From assembly GCA_963513935.1 (NCBI GenBank), contig OY740769.1, forward strand, positions 106,681,762-106,745,761: a stretch of DNA of 64,000 nucleotides. The letters run 5' to 3'. Positions within the stretch are counted from its first letter, which is position 1. Each line of letters starts with the position of its first letter. A program made the position numbers and the translations under genes. This DNA comes from Aphrophora alni. Taxonomy: Eukaryota; Arthropoda; Insecta; Hemiptera; Aphrophoridae. Shown piece after piece: positions 53,089 through 64,000 of the stretch. The notes under the pieces were generated by a model, which was not told the DNA's origin, made no database searches, and saw nothing but the letters and a program-made list of their open reading frames with translations.

Positions 53089-54536
53089 ACAGTATATATT
53101 GATATCCATAGCTGTTGTTATTAAAACATTTGATGTACAAAAACTGCTTATATATTTTATTCAATGAAAATTTTCCTCATGAGATTTAGTGTGAGTAAGT
53201 TTTTGCTGTCGTTTGTCTTCTAAAAAAGGGAAACATAACGATAGGCTCCACTATGTCGTACATCAGAAATCATATTATGATGATGTAAATCTAGTCGAAT
53301 AATCTAACCTCAAATTGATTTTATGTTTCTCTAATGAAACAGCTGTGAATAAGTTGTAAAATTAGTTGCTATGGTAACGAATTTTAAAATGTTTTTATTT
53401 TTCTGTAATCTAACTTTAACAGTTTTAAACGACCGCCATTTTGAAATGATTAAGATAAAAATAAACGTTTAAACTACAAATTAAAGGCATGAAAGGTTCT
53501 GTACAATTTGATAGCGACATCTCTATTCGTTCTGGGGTTATATCTTGTTATTTTAAAAACAAAAATGGCGGACATGTGGAAGTTTTAAGTGTTGTAGAGC
53601 ATATTTTTATGTAAACTTTATTGTTTCTATTGATATACTCCTATCACCTTCCGAAGTTTGTCAAAACAATTTATACGTATGTATAAAGTTCTGTCAAAAA
53701 TTAGATTTTACAAACGTTTTCAGTTAAAAGTCGTAATTGATCATATGGATTACAGGTTTTTACATTTATTTCTTTATATTACCCAAATCCACATTGAAAA
53801 CACATTAGTACTAACTGTAGCGAAGAAATTAATAGCATATATCTTCGTTTATATAATTATTGTGTATACAGAGTTCGCAAAAGTATAGCTTGTGTTTAAT
53901 TATGTTTGTTGTAACTGACGGATCAAATCGTTAGACACGGCTTTGTAAAACTCTTTACTACAGCTATTCCATCGCGCTCCCTTATACAGGCTATTCCGAA
54001 AAACAACACACATTTTTTTTAAACAATTTGAACTGTAAGTTATTATTTTAACATTTTCATGTGTACTCATAAAATTATTTTAATATTTTTTAATGTATAT
54101 TCAGCTATAACAAGTTAAAGTTATCAATTTCACCTAATCACTCGTACTAGAGATAAAAAACTCACGCAACTAAGCTTTGGTAAGGTGTTTATCTAATCTG
54201 TCTTCCCTCTCTGTTTTTGGAAACGTCTTGTCTCTCTAAAGGGTGTTCATTAAATCAAATACAAAGCTTCATGTTATTCATTTATATTGTAATCAAATAA
54301 AAAACTGAAAAGTGCAAGTAAAACTACAACAAAAATCTTCTGTTGTCTGCACATTTTATATTTGTATAAAATAATATAAAAGCCTGGATTTAAATTATTA
54401 AATCAGCAAAATTTTATTAATCTTCTTCTTTTCCAACTTGTGCATGTCTGCGACTGTTTATAATTGTTAAACTGTGGATGGGTTGTATTTTGATTCTTGT
54501 GTGTACATGAAAATTATTGAAATATTTTATTCAGAC
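53089..54536. other. noncoding AT-rich DNA
   Basis: GACCGCCATTTTGAAATG near 53430 and AAAAATGGCGGACATG near 53560 resemble the GCCGCCAT motif of the mariner-like inverted repeats and may mark the two sides of an old non-autonomous element. I could not define ends. The plus frame 53658-53888 has no recognisable feature. Confidence 0.45.
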
Positions 54537-54984
54537 ATTTGTGTATATAAAATTAAAACATGACGTTTCGAGAGTAGGGGTCAACTATTGATATCAAGTG
54601 ACAAACTTAGAGCAGAAAAATGTAGAAATAGTTCTAAGACTGAAGTAGCCTAGAACTATGTTATAGAAACTTATACTCGTAACATGAACAAGGTGTCCAG
54701 AGTTAAGTGCTAAAACTAGACCTTACTCAACAAATCTACGCACTAAAACAAGAAATGTCACTCACCCAATTTAGCCGAGGATACACTAATTAGTAATTTC
54801 TCGTGTTAGTGTGCAGTTTTGTTGACTTGTGGTGTTTCACTTCTAATGTTACTAGTTTTAGTTTGTAACATAGTGCAGGTCCTTTTTATGTTTTCAAATG
54901 TTTTGGACTTTTTGGTTTCGGTTTATTGTTGGATATACATCTATACTCTCGAAACAGCTTGTATTTTTTTTTATATACACAAAT
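54537..54984. mobile_element. short inverted-repeat element, about 448 bp
   Basis: ATTTGTGTATATAAAATTAA followed by CATGACGTTTCGAGAGTA (54537-54576) is matched, reversed, at 54944-54984. The interior is noncoding. TACTCTCGAAAC at the inner side of the right arm recalls ends of Penelope-like or hammerhead-bearing elements, but that is only a resemblance. It lies 29 bp from the next element. Confidence 0.55.
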
Positions 54985-55013
54985 AATTACAAATTATAAG
55001 ACAGTGGGAAAAC

Positions 55014-55196
55014 AGATAGAACAAAAATCGAACACAAGATCTCACAAAAATTACGTTTATTTAATCAAACGCGTGTCAAGGACAAAGTCGCCATCTTCAG
55101 TGGTACATGAGCTACAATAACAAAACTACAACCTATTTTATAATAAAAATAAAAGAAATTTTTGTGAGATCTTCTTTTCAAGTTTTTGTTCTGTCT
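55014..55196. mobile_element. short inverted-repeat element (MITE-like), copy 2
   Basis: Same family as 1268-1411 but in the opposite orientation: here the plus strand reads TTTAATCAAACGCGTGTCAA and AAGTCGCCATCTTCAGTG, the complement of copy 1's interior. Arms are 55014-55055 and about 55155-55196. This copy has about 40 bp more between the core and the right arm. The right flank CTAATATTATCTCACAAG is shared with copy 1. Confidence 0.72.
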
Positions 55197-57804
55197 AATA
55201 TTATCTCACAAGTTATGTATTTGTGGGCAAATAACTATAATAAGCATTTTAACAGGTAGATTGTACTTACAGAAGTTTATTTTTATTGAAATTATGAACT
55301 GTAGCGAATATGTTATGCTTATAAAAGAATGATAAGGTCCTCGTAAAGTACTGTACAAGAATTGTTTGCATTATTTTGAAGATTGCAAATTAATAATATG
55401 AACAATGCATCATTATCCAATAATTTAAAAACAGATTAAATGTGTGTTGAGTTTTAAATAATAAATTATTTTTTTTCCATATTCAAATTACTACAAGCCT
55501 ATTTTATTCGGTAAATTTGAAATATTGTGACACAATTTATGGGGATAACTTCTTACTTGTAGGACCTAGATCTGGTTAAAATAGTTCATTTTGTGGAGGT
55601 GGTAGACCAGCTTATAAACATTTAAACAAAGGTAGGTAAACATGTTCCCTTTCTCTATCAATTAGCCGATTTCATAGAGTAAGCAAGCAAACGAATGCTC
55701 TTGTAAAACGAAGACACATTGTATGACAAAAAATAAATTCGTGTTCTAACACATCTTTATATAATTGCGTAATGAATGTAAGATTCACACATGCGCTTAA
55801 TGTAAGATTGTATTATATATATTTTATCTATTCTTAAATTTTTTAGGTCTGTCTACGATCATTTTATTGAATTTAAAATTACTGATTTTGATGATCAATT
55901 GTCATCATCAGATTTCTTTCATCAGCTAATAAACTTCGTTACTGTATAGAAAACACAATACTACAACTGTTAAAACTGTTTTTCCACCTTGCATTATATC
56001 ACAACGAAAGTTATAGGAAGAAATCTGATTATACAATCCTGGTGGCCTACGATTGTGATGTTAAGATTGTATGTTAAAGCTCTATTTTACTAAAGTTATT
56101 TTCATTAAACCCAAGCACACCTTGACCTGTACTATTAAATTTACATTTCATGACGAGGTAAATAAATGAATGCAACTGTAAGCAAATAATTCATTAAAGC
56201 TTTTTATTTTTGTAAAGCAAACTTGTTAGACAATAAAATACACGCTGTTGCAAGCAATAAAGTAAATGGAAAAATACGATTTCAGTTTAACGAAGCATTA
56301 ATTGAGGTAAATGAATAAACACGTTTGGACAACAAAACCTCGGTAAATCTTGTAATGGTAGAACAAATATTTATTGTCAAGTGTCTCGACTCCCAACGAT
56401 AAATTGACTCGGAAGTGACTTGTTCTCAGCAGGTAAACCTCAGCCTTCAAATATAAACTACTGGTTTTCTCTCTCTAATCCTTGTTAATATCACATGAAA
56501 CTACTTCGCTTTCCGTTTGATTATTGAACGAGAGAGAAGCGAGATCTCGTTTTATATTTGGAATTTCTGACAAATCTCGACCATTTGCAATTTCGTCGGT
56601 ATATTTGTGTCACACAGTTAAGAACACACGTGTTTCCCAATCGTCATGAATTTTATAAATTAGAGTTTTGCAATTATACAGAACGATATATGTACAACTT
56701 TAAAAAAAATTAAATTCGTATAAATGTTTTATTTACTGTGATTATGGGAAAAAAACCTTGCCGACTGTCAACTCATCTGAATACTTATTACGTCATCTCA
56801 TTTCAACACAACTCACTATTACCAGCCTTATTGTAACAAGGTCAACTAGGGTAGACTAACAAATGACTATTAGAGACGTCTAGGTACAGCAAACATGTGT
56901 ACCAAAAAAAGGCACACATGAGCTCAATTACCGATATTTCTATGTACTCAAAATGTACACGATTGAAGGAAGATAGAAAAGTTACGTGTAAAGGCAGAAT
57001 GGAACACATGGGGCTGAAAGTGTTAAATATAATAGTGTTGAAGAGGCATATTGAGTAGTCGTAAAATAAAAACAAAAATTAAATTTGAACTGGTTAATAA
57101 AATTTTTCCATTTTACCAGATAAAAGAAATTAAAAAACTCCCCAAATCATTACACTTTTGGTGTTGTATTTTTAATGAATTACATTTCGATTTTCATTGG
57201 TTTACAGTTGAATTAAATTATTATTTACGTAACAGTTAATACGAGGTTTGTTCCCTGAGATTTCCTTATGAACAGTAGTCGGATTCTTTACGATTCTAAA
57301 TAATCGAATCATTAACCACCACGTCCATAGGGTAAACGATAGGTTTTCCAATGTTTATATACAGTAGATAGGTCGGTTGCACTATATTGGTTACAACCAC
57401 TGTTATCACAAAGTAAGGAGCAACCAACTCATAAAGCTTTTAACTTTTTAATATTATTTCTCAATGTGAATTGTATTTTGTTCAAGTGTACAGTGACTGT
57501 TGTATTATTGACTGTTACTTTTTGGTCTATCGTGTGTCGTGTCCATACTATACTAAGTTGTTGTCTGTAGATGCTTTATTGTGAAACAGCTGTCACAATA
57601 TATGTTGATGTGTGAAATTTATCATGCGAGTTATTATTTACTTTCATATGGAATTTCACAAAGTACCGACTGTGTTTACACTTAATTTATTCTTATAATA
57701 TATAGATTTTGTATAAGAAGAAGAAGAAATAGCTTTAGAGTGTTTTAACTATTTAATATACACTGATCTACTTAACCATTTGTAGGGTAAATTATTTTCC
57801 TTTC

Positions 57805-57808
<4 letters not shown>
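55197..57808. other. noncoding AT-rich DNA
   Basis: At 55888-55915 the sequence GATGATCAATTGTCATCATC is almost self-complementary, and the minus strand begins CTGATGATGACAATTG. The frames at 56842-57075 (-) and 57051-57239 (+) show no domain. Nothing else is supported. Confidence 0.5.

Positions 57809-57859
<51 letters not shown>
57809..57859. repeat. (AT)n(GT)n microsatellite
   Basis: About 42 bp of AT followed by about 9 bp of GT. It is followed by two imperfect copies of a 20-bp TTTTATAYGTATAATATA unit (57860-57900). The Ile-Tyr-rich minus frames here are translations of the microsatellite. Confidence 0.95.
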
Positions 57860-57930
57860 CTTTTATACGTATAATATATGTTTTTATATGTATAATATAA
57901 ATACAGGTTCTTGTGAAGTTCAAGTCGAAA

Positions 57931-58215
57931 CTTGACCAGTTCCGAGAAACTTGAAGGGTAGGCGCATGTAGGGTCTCTCGGCACGACACCATACCTCTAA
58001 TCCGGTAAAAAGAGTAACGGGGAGCAATCTCACTACTAGCACGCCGCTGCCACCACGAAACCATTCCTCAATCGCACACTCCCAGAAGTCGAGACCTCTG
58101 GACAGGGTGAGTATGCTCCCATGGTACTCATGTCGGCAGATTTCTCTAGCCACTAGGGTGATTTTTGGAAGTGAGATTACAGGAGCTTTACTGATGGTTT
58201 TAAATGAGTCCACCG
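57931..58215 (-). other. GC-richer island, unassigned
   Basis: About 280 bp, markedly richer in GC than either side. Three overlapping minus-strand frames (57772-57984, 57807-58064, 57920-58219) arise because stop codons are rare in such sequence. The longest contains FWECAIEEWFRGGSGV and VVRLLPVTLFTGLEVW but no motif I recognise. It could be an LTR or untranslated part of a retroelement, or a promoter-proximal exon. I cannot decide. Confidence 0.35.
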
Positions 58216-60689
58216 TCAAAGAGTTAAATTTTTCGACAAACCAGTCTCTTTGATAATTTTAAATTTTGGGTGTTGATTATCTCTTGAAACAAAACTGTGA
58301 AATTGGTAATAAATTTTACTTGAGACAAAATAATTTATCATTTAAACAAAAAAACACAGTTTTGTTTGTATTTATATTAAGTAGAAGAATCACAGAGTTA
58401 TCAATAAAATAATGTATTATGCAACACCCTGAAGTATCTAAAGCCTCTAATTTTGGTTTAAAACTAATAATCTCACATCGCCGACATTTTTAAGTACATA
58501 AAAATTATCAAATGATAGCACTATAGGTAACGGTAAAGCCTATTTACGTTTTTGATTATAATAGACTTAGAGTAATTAGTACATATGTAATTGTGTTTCC
58601 ATTGAAATTGGAAATTTAGGTCATATGTAATGTATTACAAATTTGTCCACTAGATAACTTTTATTTGTGTTTATCAAAATTCACAACTAGTGTTTACCAA
58701 TATCTCTGTTACCTTTTAACTTACAAAAACAATTAAAAACCCAGAAGTAGATAAATTTGATATTTTGGGTTTTGTTGGGCAGCGTATTAGAAAGTATTTG
58801 TCAATTAATTCACAGCAGTATTTATTTTGTACAATCGTATATACAATGTTATATTCTCACCATTATTATGCGCCTATCGTGAAGTAGGCACATGACTTTG
58901 TAGATGATAAATTTTCAGCATAATTTGTGATTTCCACTTTAGTAAAATGTTGTGTTTTTCCCAGTCATTGTTTTTAACACACCTCGCATTTTCTTTGAAA
59001 TCCTATTAGCAAGACATTTAAAAACACATAACCCATTGAGTTCCTTTCAAAACGTTTGTATTGTATTCTTATTTGAAATAGTAAAACATTAACTGATTTC
59101 TAATGGAAATATATTTGCATAACCACAGCATATTAAAAGATTTTATATGTTGCCATTTCATGAAAAACATATTTCCATTTATATTGTCGAGTTAGTATTG
59201 TTATTTACAGCTTGGCATATATTAATAGGAATTATTATTTTTTATTCATCTTGAATAAAATAGTCTGACATTTGAATATTCATTAAGATTGAAAATATAT
59301 TGATATTGTTACTGTGCTGGGCTCACCAGGAAAGTAGAGAGTAAACTTCATACAACACAAACTTTCTCACGGGAATACAATAATTTTAGTTTTGTAAGAA
59401 TTCGAATTTGAATGACTTCCTGTCAAGTTTCGTTTTTGAATTTTTCCAATTACACCTAAATGAAATTTTTTTGCAACCTTGATTGAAGTGTTTTAGCTAG
59501 TCAGAGTGCAAACGAGCGATGTGATTATGAAATGTGTATCAATTCACATTCTTTGAAAGTTAATTCATTTTCATATAATATAGTCACATAATATCCACAT
59601 TGTATCCCGCCTCTTGTATATACAAACTCCTGTGATTAAGTCTCTCCTACCCGGGATCTAATGTGGGTTCTATATAAAGAAAATAGCAATGCAGCCAACC
59701 TAAGTTTTTCCCAACCAGGACAAATCAATTAATTTATTATTCACAACTAAGCTCGAAATTATGTTAATAATTATGAAGTGATGTATTAGTACCCTTATGT
59801 ACTGAGGTGTAATGACAATAGTTTCGTTTCTAAGTAACAGCTTAATAAAAGATCTTTCCATGTTTTACTAAAAAGGCAAAATAACAAAAATTTGTATATA
59901 TCAAATAATCAGTAATAAAAGATGGCACTGTTTTTCATTTATACACGTTTAGTAAGATGATATTTTTATACAAAAGTAATTTTATAATTTTTTACTTCCG
60001 TCTCGGATTGTGTTTTCCCTTACGAACAAAATCATTTACCTGTGAGAACTGAATGGATTATGACCATTACATTTTAAAATAAATATGACTACTATTCTAA
60101 TGGACAAGTATTATTCAAGGACTATAAATTAATCTACAATTAGAAAATGAAGGAATATTGAATATTTAAACATAATCTTAAACTACAAATTATTTTGAAC
60201 TAGGACACTAATTTTCAGCTCTTGTACAAGTGTTTAGTTTTGACCGCTTCCCTGTGCTATTATTTTTATGGGTTTATTAGCTGTCGGGTTATCCTTAGAA
60301 GGAAGGAAAATAACAGACATAATGATTTTAGGCGTATCATATGGTATCAAAAGTAATGAAACATCTGCTTTATAAGTGATAAATTGTTAAAGCGATGTAC
60401 AGAGCTTCTTATGTGCTATCAGAGTGAGTCTACTGCTGTTTTTATATTAACGCTAATTATTTACCAACAGTATTACAGTGGTCATCTTAGTCATCGATAA
60501 ACAAGCGCTGTAATGTGTAGTTTATGACACAGCTTTATGCTAAATGTTTTACAATAAATACTATAAAAGTTTTTTTAAATTTTATGTGATGATAAACTCT
60601 TGTAGTAATTTTACATTCAAATTAGTCCATCAGCTGAGTGAGATTGACGTTCTGATACATCAACTGTCTGACTTAGAATTTTACGAAGA
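58216..60689. other. noncoding AT-rich DNA
   Basis: About 2.5 kb without a gene, repeat or structure that I can support. Confidence 0.55.
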
Positions 60690-61217
60690 TTACTAAAAAT
60701 GCAACACTGTAGCTTTAACTACGTTAGGGGCCTAAAACAACTCTTAAAAATATTGTTTTTGAACATATTTGGTTTTGAGAAAATTCAGTGAAAAAAGTCA
60801 AATTACATGAAATGTAAAAGTAAATTGATAAAAATAAAATATTCGACAACTATCGATGTATCTTTTACCATTTTTTTCAACCTAAAAGTTCCCTTAAAGG
60901 TATTATTTTTATTTAAATCACTGATTTAAACAAATCTAATAAAAAAGTGAAATTTCACAAATATTCATGTAAATTACGAAAAAGCAATGCCAACAATCGC
61001 TAAAGTAGTTTTTACTCGTAGGTGCAAAATTGAAAATCCTATGTTTTGTTCACGGAAACAAAATATTAAGTTAGGCCTACACAAACATTTATCTATTATG
61101 AATAAGCATCGCTATACACAAAGTGTTTTTTACTATTTTCTACCCATAAAATTACTATTTTTGAAAATATTTGGTTTAGATAAATTCAGACAAACAAGAA
61201 GTGAAATTAGACAAATG

Positions 61218-61272
<55 letters not shown>

Positions 61273-61510
61273 CTAAGAAAGCAATGCCAACAATCGTCAA
61301 AGTAGCTTTTTCTCCTTTTTGGACTTAAACCGTTCTTAAAACTATTTTTTAATTCTTAGTTTTTTTAACAGATCAGTTGAACGAAAAGTCATATTACATT
61401 AACGCTTACGTAGATTATGAAAAAACTAAAACAAAACCAACAATAGTCTAGAAAGCTTTCACACCTCTTTTGTTCACCTATATGTCATTGGTTTTGAAGA
61501 GGTCCAATCA
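60690..61510. repeat. degenerate tandem array, unit about 140-150 bp, interrupted by (AT)25
   Basis: GCAATGCCAACAATCG occurs at 60984 and 61281, GCAACACTGTAGC at 60701, CGACAACTATCGATG at about 60846, and AAACCAACAATAGTC at about 61434. The spacing is near 140-150 bp or twice that. Between these marks lie related phrases such as TTTGGTTTTGAGAAAATTCA (60768) and TTTGGTTTAGATAAATTCAG (61169). At least five diverged units are present. A 50-bp AT microsatellite (61221-61270) has grown inside one unit. The plus ORF 60987-61328 merely reads through two units and the microsatellite. Confidence 0.6.
61221..61270. repeat. (AT)25 microsatellite
   Basis: Uninterrupted 50-bp AT run inside the tandem array. 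Confidence 0.97.
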
Positions 61511-61810
61511 AACGGAGAGTATTTCCAGTTGAAGTGGTTCCAAGTCACTTTTCGTTCCATGGGTTTAATATTGAAGTATGTAATCCTTGTATTATTATTG
61601 CTTGAACATATACTTAAATGCCTCTAATATAAATATCCAGATTTTCAGCCATCTAGAATATTACGAAAGTAATTAGTAAATTCTTTAAAGAGCTTTTTAT
61701 AAGTTGAATAACAATTAAAATCCATCTATGTGTAGCCGTAAAATGTGTTCTAATTCCAGTAAAACAAACAAACGTTTTACAATATTTATTATTACGAATA
61801 GCTATGTAAG
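61511..61810. other. noncoding AT-rich DNA
   Basis: No gene seen. The minus frame 61653-61850 partly overlaps the dispersed repeat that follows and has no domain. Confidence 0.5.
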
Positions 61811-62170
61811 CACCAAATAACCAATGGAATAGACAGTACTTACGAAGCATTTCTACTCTTCTTATTTTACAGGATGCAGTAAAAATTACATTCTCCGAAA
61901 GAAAAATATTGAAACTAAATTTTCTTTTAGCAAGAGAAGAGAATTTCCAAAAGTCAAGGACACATATTTTTTTAACGTGACTGTAATATTAGATGTTACT
62001 GGTAAACTGAGAAACATTAATGACATAAATTGTATGATACCCATTGGAACCACTTCTATTGGCATTGTAGATGAATTTACATACAGTATATCCAAACCGG
62101 TGAAGTAACATTTTTTACACGTACTTAAGGAGAATTTTCCAAAAGAATCTCATATTTATTTATGATAAGA
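61811..62170 (+). repeat. dispersed repeat, copy 1 of 2
   Basis: Aligns with 63563-63940. Shared phrases in order are CCAAATAAYCAAYGGA, ATAGACAGTR, TTTYACAGGAT, AATATTGAAACTAAA and GTATTGAAACTAAA, CTAGCAAGA and TTAGCAAGA, then ACTTRAGGARAA and ATTTATTTATGAT. Both copies have the same orientation and lie about 1.76 kb apart. The minus frame 61886-62095 inside it is not conserved in the second copy. Confidence 0.65.
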
Positions 62171-63562
62171 GTATTTTTTGAGAAGAATTAAAATTTGTAT
62201 CTAAAAAATTCTCCATTTTCTACATTGTTGGTCTTAAAATTTATATAAAATTCTTCTTATAACTCCATTCGTAATTGTACTATAAATATGGTGTAGTCAA
62301 GAGGAAAGAAATATTTAATATTCTGTTTTAGATTTTATCTCACTGATATATTTAATCATAATTTACCAAACATCTTTCACATATAGTGTAACTAGAACTC
62401 AAAAGTAGAATAACGTAATAAATAGTAGCCTACAGGCATGAATTTCTAGTGGCTTTGAAGTCATGTGTGTTGTTTAACATACTATAAATATGTACGCTTG
62501 ATCTGTACAAAAATAATTGTTACTAATTGATTTTTTGCAGATATTTTATAAGTCGTTCCATAAATGAAAAAATACAAATTAAGTCAAATATTCAATAAAC
62601 ATTCTAACCTCTAAGTGTAGTTGTTTGATTCTAAAATACCATCAAAACATCAAACCTGGTGCGGCATCATTCGTTGGAGAACTAAAGGCATATGTACTGA
62701 CTTCATACATGTACTTCATACTATGTACTGATATGTATAACTTTAATGTATATTTTATATGTTGTAAGACACCTAATCATATAATACTTAATGTTGTCGA
62801 ATATTTTCTTTTGAAATCTCCTCCAACGTCTTTCTTTAGTTTCTAAGATAGTTTACTATAAAATGTATTTAAATATCATTTACATGCCTTTACTTACAAC
62901 TATTTACTTACCCCTCAAGTCGGCCATATTTACACAACTGAAGTCCTGTCATAAACCCAACATTTACAAGTTTTCTTACTTTTTTTGTTCTCTTTTCGTT
63001 ATTTTAACTTTAGTTCAGTTTGTAATTACTCTTCAAGAGTAAACTTTCTTGGACTACTTATCGTTAAATTAGTTGTGTCAGACTTCAGCTCATGTCATTA
63101 GTACGATGTAGTTCAGACTAGTTAAGTTATTAAGGGGCCCTATTTTTAGAAAATTCCGCTTGTAGTCTCTACAAGACACAAGTGTGAAGATTCGTGATTT
63201 ATAAGCGTGTGCAAAATCGAAATTAAAAACAATATTACGGTTTTAAAATAATAATAATAATTTTTAATGAACATGATCACCGTAATAAAAAGTTCGATTA
63301 TAATAATATACTAGTTTCGTGTACACGAAGCAAATTTAGGCTCTTATTTAATACTGTATAAAACTTGGTTCATAGATGGCGTCCATTGAACTTACTGTAC
63401 ACCTTTGATTGACAACTACGGAACTGTCATTTTGTTAAAGATTAGTTTTGGTACGTTTTTATGATGCGTGAGTGACAAAGTTATTGTAATGTTTTCGCAA
63501 CATTGATTTGGTAATGAATGCATATCTTTCATTTCATATAGTTTTGCAAGTCATTTACGAAA
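62171..63562. other. noncoding AT-rich DNA
   Basis: The plus frame 62625-62846 shows no recognisable motif. No other structure is supported. Confidence 0.5.
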
Positions 63563-63940
63563 TACCAAATAATCAACGGATAGACAGTGCCTATGTAGTT
63601 TTCTACTGTTGTTATTTCACAGGATCCTCTCTGAGAGTAAAGTATTGAAACTAAAAACATTTATAACTAGCAAGAAAATAAAATGAACGATATTCAAAGA
63701 TACAATTTTAGCTTTGAAACGTGAATCTATTTATCTATGAGATTAGTTATTATTGGTCGGAAGGGAACCAAAGCAATGACAGAAGTTTTATCGTAGCCCA
63801 TTTGAACCTATGGACTATAATGTTGATTTTAAATACCTCCAAACGCAGAAAAGTTAACACCTTTGGCACATACTTGAGGAAAATGTTCTAATAGAATCTA
63901 TAATTTCAAAGCACCTAGCATTTATTTATGATATAACGTT
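63563..63940 (+). repeat. dispersed repeat, copy 2 of 2
   Basis: Partner of 61811-62170. The middle is more diverged than the two ends. The remaining 60 bp to the end of the window hold nothing recognisable. Confidence 0.65.
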
Positions 63941-64000
63941 CTTGAATGAGAAAAATTAAATGGCGTACTCTTTATCAACATAAAAGACTCAATTAAAGTT

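Noticed and set aside
57772..58219. Three overlapping minus ORFs as a gene
   Set aside because: Part is microsatellite translation and the rest is a GC-rich island open in several frames at once. No frame stands out.
60987..61328. 113-codon plus ORF
   Set aside because: It reads through degenerate tandem units and an AT microsatellite.

Overview
This looks like a stretch of AT-rich eukaryotic, most likely insect, nuclear DNA. Support comes from three things: introns or intergenic DNA without long ORFs, remnants of transposon families common in insect genomes (a DUF4817-type Tc1/mariner-like DDE transposase and R1-like and jockey/CR1-like non-LTR reverse transcriptases), and short runs of the arthropod telomere-type motif TTAGG. 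I cannot name the species. A hemipteran or similar hemimetabolous insect would fit, but that is inference. Base composition is roughly one third GC by eye, with a few short GC-richer islands.

I see no complete host protein-coding gene, no tRNA and no rRNA. The longest uninterrupted ORFs are either pieces of transposons, in-frame tandem repeats, or chance frames. The window may lie in a gene-poor region or a very large intron.

Layout: 1-2.5 kb is noncoding with a short inverted-repeat element (1268-1411). 2.52-3.45 kb is an 84-bp tandem repeat that stays open in one minus-strand frame. 6407-8585 is the best-defined object: a Tc1/mariner-like element with inverted repeats of about 0.5 kb and a broken transposase. 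9-15 kb is noncoding with microsatellites, a telomere-like tandem repeat and dispersed repeats. 15.8-16.0 kb is a weak LINE reverse-transcriptase remnant. 21935-22700 is a GC-richer insertion flanked by a perfect 8-bp direct repeat. 27.2, 28.4 and 46.5 kb carry short unassigned coding-like islands. 40.25-40.93 kb is an R1-clade reverse-transcriptase remnant on the plus strand, and 47.8-48.86 kb is a jockey/CR1-like one on the minus strand. 52162-53088 is a long inverted-repeat element. 54.5-55.2 kb holds two adjacent inverted-repeat elements, one a second copy of the 1.3-kb element. 60.7-61.5 kb is a degenerate tandem array interrupted by a TA microsatellite, followed by two direct copies of a dispersed repeat (61.8 and 63.56 kb).

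The genes do not form a pathway. What links the window is layer upon layer of mobile DNA, all of it apparently decayed. The coordinates of the repeats, the frame breaks and the unexplained coding-like islands are the main content of this annotation.
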